The translations under genes and the position numbers were made by a program. A stretch of DNA of 13,919 nt, taken from contig JAFYIK010000252.1 in the NCBI GenBank assembly GCA_017538685.1, forward strand, positions 1 to 13,919. The letters run 5' to 3'. This document shows positions 1 through 6,165 of the stretch, piece by piece (the stretch's first letter is position 1; every line of letters starts with the position of its first letter). The notes below the pieces were generated by a model. The model searched no databases and was not told the DNA's origin. It saw only the letters and a list, made by a program, of their open reading frames with translations. This DNA comes from Bacteroidales bacterium. Lineage in GTDB: Bacteria; Bacteroidota; Bacteroidia; Bacteroidales; UBA932.

Positions 1-17
1 GGGTCGCGGCTGTTTGT

Positions 18-253
18 TTACTTGTTAAGCACCCGTTCCGCGAGGCGCATCGAGAGGATGGCGACGGGAATGGTGAGGAGCATAACCACAATCAGCACCG
101 GAATATTGTTGATAACGGAAATCATCAGCTGATCATAGCCGGCCGGCATTTCTTCGACAGCCGCGGCGAGGGAACCCTCTGTGTTTGTCCACCAGTGGAT
201 GGTGTAGGCGAAGAAGGAAAAGGCGAAAGGATAACTTTAAATACGGGTCTCAT
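18..253 (-). pseudogene. Small membrane protein, probably frameshifted
   Basis: I do not recognise this gene. The reverse strand has an open frame of 72 codons ending with TAA at 18-20. It contains a clear hydrophobic segment (about 20 residues beginning MISVINNIPVLIVVMLL) and an aromatic-rich first part (PFAFSFFAYTIHWW), followed by a short basic tail (RLAERVLNK). The frame is closed upstream by a stop at 237-239, and its first in-frame ATG (147-149) lies late, just before the membrane segment. An ATG at 251-253 sits well placed below a promoter-like sequence, but in another frame. Adding one A to the AAA run near 238-240 would join the two into a 78-residue protein starting MRPVFKSYPF. I infer either a one-base deletion in a real gene, an assembly error, or a decayed gene. 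A shorter intact 43-residue protein from 149 is the alternative. Function unknown. Confidence 0.4.
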
Positions 254-274
254 AACTTACATTATTTAGTAATG

Positions 275-306
275 CAAAGTTACGGGACCCGCAGTTCGCA
301 GTAAAT
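275..306 (-). promoter_or_regulatory. Bacteroidota-type promoter for the small membrane gene
   Basis: On the reverse strand the octamer TAACTTTG (275-282) is a full match to the Bacteroidota -7 element TAnnTTTG. A TTTA (302-305), 19 bp upstream, may be the -33 element (consensus TTTG). Transcription would start near 268-270, about 16 nt before the ATG at 251-253. The same octamer precedes apt. It separates the small gene from the upstream pta unit. Confidence 0.55.
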
Positions 307-321
307 ACCTAATAACTGCGA

Positions 322-416
322 TTTTCGTACACCAAAAGGGCCTCTGATGTACCAAACAGTCGGTATAAAGCATTTGGTACACCAAAGAGGTCTCTGGTGT
401 ACCAAATGGTATTTGG
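322..416. repeat. Two 30-nt repeats 50 bp apart with internal palindromes
   Basis: Copies at 327-356 and 377-406 match at 26 of 30 positions. The second copy lies inside a perfect inverted repeat of 13-bp arms (CATTTGGTACACC, 371-383; GGTGTACCAAATG, 396-408) with a 12-nt spacer. The first has a degenerate version of the same dyad. A smaller overlapping dyad, CCAAAT-ggt-ATTTGG (402-416), could compete with the large one. The block starts about 10 nt after the pta stop, so in pta mRNA it would fold at the 3' end. There is no U tract, so it is not a typical intrinsic terminator. It may be a 3'-end stabilising hairpin, a tandem operator, or a REP-like element. Confidence 0.7.
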
Positions 417-425
417 GTGCGAGAG

Positions 426-1433
426 TTAGCGAGCGTCCATCGCCTGGCAGGCGGTGATGGCTATCAAATTATAGATATCATCCACGGAGCAGCCGCGGGA
501 GAGGTCGTTGACCGGACGGGCGATGCCCTGGAGGATGGGACCTATGGCGTCCGCGTTGCCGAGACGCTGAACTAGTTTGTAACCGATGTTTCCGACTTCC
601 AGGTTCGGGAAAACCAGGACGTTGGCCTTGCCGGCGATGTCGGAACCGGGAGCTTTCTTGGCGCCTACTGACGGGACAAGAGCGGCGTCTGCCTGCAGTT
701 CGCCGTCGATCTTCAGGGACGGGTCGAGCTCCTGCGCCAGACGAGTTGCCTCAACGACTTTATCCACCACTTCGTGCTTTGCTGAGCCCTTGGTACTGAA
801 CGAGAGCATCGCGACCCGCGGCTCGGCGAAACCGGCCACGCTGCGCGCGGTCTGCGCGGTGCACACCGCGATCTGCGCGAGCTGCCCGGCGTCCGGAGCC
901 GGGGTCACCGCCACGTCGCCCACCACCAGCACGCCTTCTTCGCCGTACTGGGGAGTCTTGGTAACGAGAAGCATAGCACCGCTGACGCAGGTGATTCCGG
1001 GAGCGCACTTGATGATCTGAAGAGCAGGACGGAGAGTCTCGCCCGTGGTCGAAAGAGCGCCGCTGATCTGGCCGTCCGCATCGCCGCTCTTGATGATAAG
1101 GCAGCCGAAATACAGAGGATTCATAACCAGTTTGTGCGCCTCTTCGGGAGTCATACCCTTCGCTTTACGCAGTTCGTAAAGCAACTGAGCATATTCCTCA
1201 GTCTTCGGAGAAGTCGCTGGATCGATGATGGTGGCCTTGCCAATGTTCTTCAGGCCAAGTTCCGCGGCCTTCGCGCCTATCTCGGCAGGAGAGCCGATCA
1301 GAATGATATCCGCCAGGCCGTCGGCGAGGGCGCGGTCGGCCGCCGTGATGGTGCGGTCTTCAAGCGATTCGGGAAGCACGATGCGCTGCTTGTTCGAACA
1401 GGCGCGCGCGATGATTTTTTCGATAAGAGCCAT
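426..1433 (-). CDS. pta: Phosphate acetyltransferase
   Basis: This enzyme interconverts acetyl-CoA plus phosphate with acetyl phosphate plus CoA in the cytoplasm (EC 2.3.1.8), normally paired with acetate kinase to make acetate and ATP. The 335-residue length fits the short, catalytic-domain-only form without the N-terminal regulatory domains of the E. coli enzyme. Family blocks are visible: [20 protein letters not shown] around 116-135, [10 protein letters not shown] around 209-218, [15 protein letters not shown] around 243-257, [18 protein letters not shown] near 277-294, and the C-terminal [17 protein letters not shown]. The start is the ATG at 1431-1433. The stop of the upstream HAD gene lies only 8 nt away on the same strand, so the two are probably cotranscribed. 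No ackA is in the window; it may lie elsewhere. Downstream comes the palindromic repeat block. Recognition is confident. Confidence 0.96.
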   Translation of the reverse strand: MALIEKIIARACSNKQRIVLPESLEDRTITAADRALADGLADIILIGSPAEIGAKAAELGLKNIGKATIIDPATSPKTEEYAQLLYELRKAKGMTPEEAHKLVMNPLYFGCLIIKSGDADGQISGALSTTGETLRPALQIIKCAPGITCVSGAMLLVTKTPQYGEEGVLVVGDVAVTPAPDAGQLAQIAVCTAQTARSVAGFAEPRVAMLSFSTKGSAKHEVVDKVVEATRLAQELDPSLKIDGELQADAALVPSVGAKKAPGSDIAGKANVLVFPNLEVGNIGYKLVQRLGNADAIGPILQGIARPVNDLSRGCSVDDIYNLIAITACQAMDAR

Positions 1434-1441
1434 ATTAAATG

Positions 1442-2272
1442 TTATTTTTCGTAGTCTTGTAACACAGTGTCTGCGTGGATTTTATCTATGATGGCGCAGA
1501 CTATTTTGAACGCTTTGCTGTCCGGCGTGTACACCGCTGGTGCGGTGAAGCGGACGCGCCCCTGGCGCTTGAGCTTCGCCGCCACGGCGCGCTTCTTTTC
1601 ATTCTGCGGATCGAACACGGCGATGGGGTGTCCGCCGAACATACCCACTATCTTCATACTCGGCACGTCGGTCTCTCCGTCGCCGAAGTAGATCATATGG
1701 GTAAACGGCACGCGCTTCTTGTCCTCCGCCATAGAGGCGTTCACCATCTTGCTGTCGCGGGCGCTGAAGATGCCCTTGTTGATCTTGAAGAGGAACTGCG
1801 TTTTGTTGGTGTAGTCCACCGCGATTCCCGGCCAGACGGCCTCCCCCGCTTCATTATAGATATAGGAGCCGGCGAAGATGTGCTTGAACTCCTTCGCGAT
1901 CGCGGTTCCCTCCACCATCTCCTTAAGGCCGCTAGAGTTGATGTAGTGCTCCACGCGTACGCCGTGCGCCGCGCCGTAGTCGTTCACGAGCTTGAACCAG
2001 CCCCGCACGCCCTCGAAGAAATCGATGTCGCGCCCGAAGCGCTTGAAGTCCTCGCGCCGCAGGCTGATTCCCTTCGCAAGGGCCTCGTCGTACATCATTT
2101 TCATATAGGCCAGCACATCCGATGCATCCTGGTCCACGGCGAGACTGTTACTCTTCTCCCAGAACTCCTCCTTCGTCGTGCCCATCGCCTGGATGAAGCC
2201 GAATTCCTGCATATTTCCGGGAGCGAGAGTCCCGTCGAAATCGTAGATGAGAGCTACTATCGGTTTCTTCAT
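1442..2272 (-). CDS. HAD-superfamily hydrolase (phosphoserine phosphatase-like)
   Basis: A cytoplasmic phosphatase of the haloacid dehalogenase superfamily, 276 residues. Motif I is DFDGTL at 11-16, with D11 as nucleophile and D13 as acid/base. Motif II is probably the INSSG stretch at 111-115 (S113 or S114). A motif III lysine could be K157 or K163, and motif IV is FGDGETD at 196-202, giving the magnesium-binding acidic residues. The cap lies between motifs I and II (about residues 20-105), a type I arrangement as in phosphoserine phosphatase. The substrate cannot be told from sequence. It sits 8 nt upstream of pta, so the pair probably forms one operon, but I see no metabolic link that fixes its role. 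The start ATG (2270-2272) is followed by basic residues and then the core beta strand, which fits a complete N-terminus. Confidence 0.88.
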   Translation of the reverse strand: MKKPIVALIYDFDGTLAPGNMQEFGFIQAMGTTKEEFWEKSNSLAVDQDASDVLAYMKMMYDEALAKGISLRREDFKRFGRDIDFFEGVRGWFKLVNDYGAAHGVRVEHYINSSGLKEMVEGTAIAKEFKHIFAGSYIYNEAGEAVWPGIAVDYTNKTQFLFKINKGIFSARDSKMVNASMAEDKKRVPFTHMIYFGDGETDVPSMKIVGMFGGHPIAVFDPQNEKKRAVAAKLKRQGRVRFTAPAVYTPDSKAFKIVCAIIDKIHADTVLQDYEK

Positions 2273-2299
2273 TTCACCCCTGATTTTAGTCTTTCACCA

Positions 2300-2307
2300 C
2301 AAATATC
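2300..2307 (-). promoter_or_regulatory. Weak -7 element for the HAD-pta operon
   Basis: The reverse-strand octamer GATATTTG matches TAnnTTTG except at its first base and lies 27 nt before the HAD start codon. I see no good -33 element at the usual spacing, so this is tentative. It lies in the 125-bp divergent region (2273-2397) shared with the acyl-CoA ligase promoter. Confidence 0.25.
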
Positions 2308-2337
2308 GTAATAATTCGCCACATACACACACGTGCA

Positions 2338-2369
2338 TTTGGCAAAAAATCGGGCCGGAAGTATTTTTA
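2338..2369 (+). promoter_or_regulatory. Promoter for the acyl-CoA ligase
   Basis: TTTG at 2338-2341 and TATTTTTA at 2362-2369 are separated by 20 bp, close to the Bacteroidota pattern TTTG-N19-21-TAnnTTTG; only the last base of the -7 element differs. The predicted start is about 20 nt before the ATG at 2398. Confidence 0.45.
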
Positions 2370-2397
2370 CGCTCGGAAAAAACCAAACCTTTACACA

Positions 2398-4044
2398 ATG
2401 TCGAAATATCCGCATTATCTGGAGAGTCTCCAGAACGCAACCCGCAAGTATTGGAACAAGACAGCCCTCCACACTATGGGAGGCGATTCATTCACCTACG
2501 GCCAGATGGCCATCCAGGTTGAAAAATTCCACCTCGCATTCGAAGCCCTCGGTCTGAAGAAGGGCGACAAAATAGCATTATACGCAGCAAACGGAGCCCG
2601 CTGGGGTATGGCCTATATGGCCGTGAACACCTACGAAACGGTCATCGTACCTCTCCTCGCCGACTTCACCCCCGCGAACGCAGCATTCCTCGTCGACCAC
2701 TCCGAGGCCCTCGTCCTCTTCACCAACAAAGCGAAGTGGGAGAAGATGCCGCTCGACAAAATGCCGCAGCTCCGCCTCGCGATCGACGTGGACACCTGGG
2801 ATTGCCTATGGGCGAAGGACGCCGCGACCGAAAAGGCCTACGCCAAGATGGAAGAGCTCTTCGAGGCCAAATGGAAAGGCAACTTCGGCCCCGAGAACGT
2901 CGTCTACCCCACCGACAATATGGACGACCTCAGCACCATCAACTACACCTCCGGCAGCACGGGCGATCCTAAGGGCGTGATGCTCACCTACCGCAACTTC
3001 AGCGCTAACGTGGACTACGACCAGCGCTTTATGCCCGCCGGCGACAAGATAGTCTCTATGCTCCCGATGGCCCATATGTACGGCCTGGTGATCGAGTTCA
3101 TCTACCCTCTCGCCAACGGCACCGGAATCTACTGGCTCGGCAAGGCCCCGACTCCCGCCACCCTCCTCAAGGCATTCCAGGAAGTGAAGCCCTACCTCCT
3201 CGTGACCGTTCCCCTCGTGATGGAGAAGATCTATAAGAGCAAGGTCAAGCCCACCCTGGACAAGCCGATTATGAAGGTGCTCACCAAGATCCCCGGCATC
3301 AACACCATCATCTACAAAAAGGTCAAGGACGGTCTGTGCCAGGCCTTCGGCGGAAACGTAACCGAGTTCATTATGGGCGGCGCCGCCCTCAATCCGGAGG
3401 TAGACCGCCTGTTCAAGAAGATCAAGCTCCCCTATGTGGTCGGCTACGGTATGACGGAAGGCTGCCCGCTGCTCGCCTACTCCGGCTGGCGCAATTATAT
3501 CCCCGGTTCCTGCGGCCGCCCCGTGGACATCAACGACATAAGAATCGATTCGGAAGACCCGCAGCACATCGCAGGCGAGATCCAGGTCAAGGGCGACAAT
3601 ATCTGCATAGGCTACTATAAGAACCCTGAAGCCACGGCGAACGCCTTCACCGACGACGGTTACCTCCGCACGGGCGACCTCGGCATTATGGCCAAGGACG
3701 GCACCATCTTCATCAAAGGCCGCTCTAAGGCACTCATTCTCACCGCCAACGGCCAGAATGTCTACCCCGAAGAGCTCGAGTCCATCATCAACTCCCAGCC
3801 TTACGTCTCCGAGTCGGTGGTAGTGGACCGTGCCGGAAAGATAGTCGGCCTCGTCTATCTCGACCAGGACGCCATCAAGAACGCAGGCCTGGACGCAGAA
3901 GCCATTTCGGACATTCCCGAGAATATCAGAATCGCCAGCAACAGGCATCTCCCGAACTACAGCCAGCTCGCCAAGATCGAGGTTATGCTCGAGCCCTTCC
4001 AGAAGACCCCGAAACTCAGCATCAAACGCTTCTTATATAAATAG
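2398..4044 (+). CDS. AMP-forming long-chain acyl-CoA ligase
   Basis: An ANL-superfamily adenylate-forming enzyme, 548 residues, expected to activate a fatty acid to acyl-AMP and then acyl-CoA. The P-loop-like motif YTSGSTGDPKGVML is at 183-196, the adenine/substrate motif YGMTEG at 350-355, the ribose-binding aspartate in YLRTGDLG near 422-429, the hinge in IKGRSKALI near 439-447, and ANGQNVYPEELE at 450-461. The C-terminal lysine region reads TPKLSIKRFL (538-547), with K543 the likely catalytic lysine. Length and motifs fit FadD-like ligases of Bacteroidota rather than short-chain acetyl-CoA synthetases, but chain-length preference is an inference. No other beta-oxidation or lipid gene is nearby; phospholipid recycling or uptake of exogenous fatty acids is possible. 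It has its own promoter and ends in a strong terminator, so it appears monocistronic. Confidence 0.88.
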   Translation: MSKYPHYLESLQNATRKYWNKTALHTMGGDSFTYGQMAIQVEKFHLAFEALGLKKGDKIALYAANGARWGMAYMAVNTYETVIVPLLADFTPANAAFLVDHSEALVLFTNKAKWEKMPLDKMPQLRLAIDVDTWDCLWAKDAATEKAYAKMEELFEAKWKGNFGPENVVYPTDNMDDLSTINYTSGSTGDPKGVMLTYRNFSANVDYDQRFMPAGDKIVSMLPMAHMYGLVIEFIYPLANGTGIYWLGKAPTPATLLKAFQEVKPYLLVTVPLVMEKIYKSKVKPTLDKPIMKVLTKIPGINTIIYKKVKDGLCQAFGGNVTEFIMGGAALNPEVDRLFKKIKLPYVVGYGMTEGCPLLAYSGWRNYIPGSCGRPVDINDIRIDSEDPQHIAGEIQVKGDNICIGYYKNPEATANAFTDDGYLRTGDLGIMAKDGTIFIKGRSKALILTANGQNVYPEELESIINSQPYVSESVVVDRAGKIVGLVYLDQDAIKNAGLDAEAISDIPENIRIASNRHLPNYSQLAKIEVMLEPFQKTPKLSIKRFLYK

Positions 4045-4059
4045 TGACAAATTGTCACT
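4043..4059. promoter_or_regulatory. Palindrome between the ligase stop and htpG
   Basis: AGTGACAAATTGTCACT has perfect 8-bp arms around a single central base and overlaps the ligase stop codon (4042-4044). The near-perfect symmetry and short spacer look like a dimeric repressor operator. It does not match the CIRCE heat-shock element. It could also fold as a 6-bp RNA hairpin with a 5-nt loop, but no U tract follows. It lies about 50 bp upstream of the htpG start, so control of htpG is the likely role if it is an operator. Confidence 0.45.
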
Positions 4060-4066
4060 GGAACAG

Positions 4067-4110
4067 AAATTGCGTTTTTCTCCGGCAGAAAGACGCAATT
4101 TTTGTTTGTT
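4067..4110 (+). terminator. Intrinsic terminator of the acyl-CoA ligase gene
   Basis: Arms 4067-4080 and 4088-4101 form a 14-bp stem (one G-U pair) with a 7-nt loop, followed by TTTTTGTTTGTT. This is a textbook intrinsic terminator. It ends only 9 nt before the htpG ATG, and its right arm and T tract contain AATTTTTG (4097-4104), a 7/8 match to the -7 promoter element, so the same bases may also start htpG transcription. Confidence 0.8.
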
Positions 4111-5970
4111 ATGGAAAAGACAAAAGGACATATCGGAGTAACCACCGAGAACATCTTCCCGGTAATCAAACAGTTTCTTTACAGCGACCACGAAATCTTC
4201 CTGCGCGAACTAGTGGCCAACGCAGTGGATGCGACCCGTAAGATGCAGACCCTCGCCAGCACCGGCACATTCAGCGGTGAACTCGGCGAAATGAAGGTCA
4301 AGGTGGAGCTTGACGAAAAAGGCAAGACTCTGAAGATCACAGACCGCGGAATCGGTATGACAGCCGAAGAAGTGGACAAATATATCAACCAGATAGCATT
4401 CTCCTCCGCCGGAGAATTCCTCGAGAAATATAAGGACCAGGCCAGCGGCATAATCGGCCACTTCGGCCTCGGATTCTACTCGGCGTTTATGGTGTCCTCC
4501 AAGGTCACCATCGAAAGCCTCAGCTGGCAGGAAGGCGCGAAGCCTGTGTTCTGGAGCTGCGACGGCTCGCCGGAGTTCGAGATGCACGAGTGCGTGCGCG
4601 AGGACCGTGGAACCACCGTCACCCTTTATCTCGACGGCGACAGCGAGGAGTTCGCAGCGAAGGGCCGCATCGAGGCGCTGCTGCACAAATACTGCAAGTT
4701 TATGCCCGTGCCCGTCGTCTTCGGCAAGAAGACCGAATGGAAAGACGGCAAGAGTGTGGAGACGGACCAGGACAACGTCATCAACAGCGTGGAGCCCATC
4801 TGGACCAAGGCGCCGGCAGACCTCACGGACGAGGACTACCTGAACTTCTACCACGCCCTCTATCCGATTGAGGAAGATCCTATGTTCTACATCCACCTCA
4901 ACGTGGACTATCCTTTCACCCTCACGGGCGTGCTCTACTTCCCGAAGATCAAGGAAAGGATGGCTCTCGACAAGAACAAGATCCAGCTTTACTGCAACCA
5001 GATGTTCGTCACGGACCATGTGGACAACATAGTGCCTGACTTCCTGACCCTGCTTCACGGCGTGATCGACTCGCCGGACATCCCTCTGAACGTCAGCCGC
5101 AGCTATCTTCAGTCGGATGCCAATGTCAAGAAGATCAGCACCTACATCACCAAGAAAGTCGCCGACAGGCTCGAGCAGATATTCAAGGAGCAAAGGCCTA
5201 CCCTCGAAGAGAAGTGGGACAACATCAAGCTCTTCATCGAGTACGGTATGCTCTCAGACGTGAAGTTCTGCGAGAGGGCCGTGGAGTTCGCGCTCCTCAA
5301 AGACGTGGACGGCAAGTACTACAGTTTTGACGATTACCGCAAGGCAGTGGAAGAGAACCAGACCGACAAAGACAAGAAGGTCGTGTTCCTCTACGCCACG
5401 GACCCGGAGAAGCAGTACTCGGCAATCGAGGCAGCGAAGGGGCTGGGCTACAACGTCCTTCTGATGGACTGCGAGCTCGACTCTCACTTCGTCGGCCTGC
5501 TCGAGCAGAAAGTGAAGGACGTGCGCTGCGCCCGCGTGGACTCCGATTCCGCCTCCCGTCTTATTCCCAAGGAAGACGAGGTCAAGCCGACTATGAGCGA
5601 GGACGACAGCAAAGCGCTGTCCGAACTCTTCAAGGCCGCGCTGCCCGAAGGTCCGGAGTGGACGATCGAGGCCGCCAATCTCGGAGAGGACGGCGAGCCC
5701 GTGCTCATCACCCAGAACGAGTTTATGCGCCGTTACCGCGAGATGTCCTCTATCGGCGGCGGAATGAACTTCTACGGCTCTATGCCCCAGATGTACGACG
5801 TGAAGGTGAATATGGAGAACCCCGTCATCGCGAAGATCTGGGCTGACCGTGAAGGCACTGCCGATCTTCTGCACCAGGTCGTGGACCTCGCCCTTCTGGC
5901 CAACGGTCTCCTGACCGGCAAAGCCCTCGCAGACTTTATCTCCCGCAGCGCCGAATTGCTGAAAAAGTAA
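4111..5970 (+). CDS. htpG: Molecular chaperone HtpG (Hsp90)
   Basis: Cytoplasmic ATP-dependent dimeric chaperone, 619 residues. The N-terminal GHKL ATPase domain shows IFLRELVANAVDAT (29-42), with catalytic E33 and magnesium-binding N37. It is followed by SDR-type motif DRGIGM, the lid, and GHFGLGFYSAF. The middle domain contains GVLYFPKIKERM, CNQMFVTDHVDNIVPDFL and GVIDSPDIPLNVSRSYLQ, with the gamma-phosphate-contacting arginine in NVSR. The C-terminal dimerisation part is short and ends DFISRSAELLKK. From memory, HtpG of Bacteroides and Porphyromonas is about 680 residues and has a charged coiled-coil insertion in this part which is absent here. I chose the ATG at 4111 rather than a TTG at 4102 because MEKTKGHIGVTTENIFP matches the family start and the TTG lies in the terminator T tract. 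Regulation may involve the palindrome at 4043-4059. Confidence 0.96.
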   Translation: MEKTKGHIGVTTENIFPVIKQFLYSDHEIFLRELVANAVDATRKMQTLASTGTFSGELGEMKVKVELDEKGKTLKITDRGIGMTAEEVDKYINQIAFSSAGEFLEKYKDQASGIIGHFGLGFYSAFMVSSKVTIESLSWQEGAKPVFWSCDGSPEFEMHECVREDRGTTVTLYLDGDSEEFAAKGRIEALLHKYCKFMPVPVVFGKKTEWKDGKSVETDQDNVINSVEPIWTKAPADLTDEDYLNFYHALYPIEEDPMFYIHLNVDYPFTLTGVLYFPKIKERMALDKNKIQLYCNQMFVTDHVDNIVPDFLTLLHGVIDSPDIPLNVSRSYLQSDANVKKISTYITKKVADRLEQIFKEQRPTLEEKWDNIKLFIEYGMLSDVKFCERAVEFALLKDVDGKYYSFDDYRKAVEENQTDKDKKVVFLYATDPEKQYSAIEAAKGLGYNVLLMDCELDSHFVGLLEQKVKDVRCARVDSDSASRLIPKEDEVKPTMSEDDSKALSELFKAALPEGPEWTIEAANLGEDGEPVLITQNEFMRRYREMSSIGGGMNFYGSMPQMYDVKVNMENPVIAKIWADREGTADLLHQVVDLALLANGLLTGKALADFISRSAELLKK

Positions 5971-5984
5971 GCGTTGTCCTTAGT

Positions 5985-6115
5985 GCGCCGTTTCACCGGA
6001 TTTCGGCGCCGATCGGGGTGTTCCCGAGTGATTTGGCGCTATTATCGGCCATTTCGGCGCCAATTGGGGTGTTCGCAAGTGATTTGGCGCCGTTTCACCG
6101 GATTTCGGCGCCGAA
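5985..6115. repeat. 51-bp tandem repeat in a convergent intergenic region
   Basis: Two full units (6000-6050 and 6051-6101) plus partial units on each side. The phrase ATTTCGGCGCC recurs at 6000, 6051 and 6102, exactly 51 bp apart, and the phrase AGTGATTTGGCGC ends the middle block of both full units. A 28-nt segment (5985-6012) recurs identically at 6087-6114. GGCGCC is self-complementary, and 6104-6115 (TTCGGCGCCGAA) is a perfect palindrome. The block fills most of the gap between the htpG stop (5970) and the uvrB stop (6136). It has no start codon or coding signal. Function unknown; transcription termination or DNA structure between convergent genes is possible. Confidence 0.8.
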
Positions 6116-6123
6116 GGGCGTTA

Positions 6124-6165
6124 CAGAAATACCTGTCAGGTCTCCCAGACGGAAAGGTATTTCTG
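6124..6165 (-). terminator. Hairpin spanning the uvrB stop codon
   Basis: Perfect 11-bp inverted arms CAGAAATACCT (6124-6134) and AGGTATTTCTG (6155-6165) enclose a nested GTCT-ccc-AGAC hairpin (6140-6150) with almost the same centre. On the uvrB mRNA the structure covers the last ten or so codons and the stop at 6136-6138. There is no U tract after it, so it could be a 3' stabilising structure, or a weak or factor-assisted terminator. Confidence 0.4.

Noticed and set aside
4102..4110. Upstream TTG start for htpG adding three residues
   Set aside because: It lies in the T tract of the terminator, and the ATG at 4111 gives the normal family N-terminus.
4043..4110. CIRCE element or a known RNA thermometer (ROSE, fourU) for htpG
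   Set aside because: The palindrome does not match CIRCE, and the stem does not pair a UUUU run with a ribosome-binding site; the terminator reading is simpler.
5985..6115. CRISPR-like array
   Set aside because: The whole 51-bp unit repeats, including what would be spacer; there are only about two units and no cas genes.
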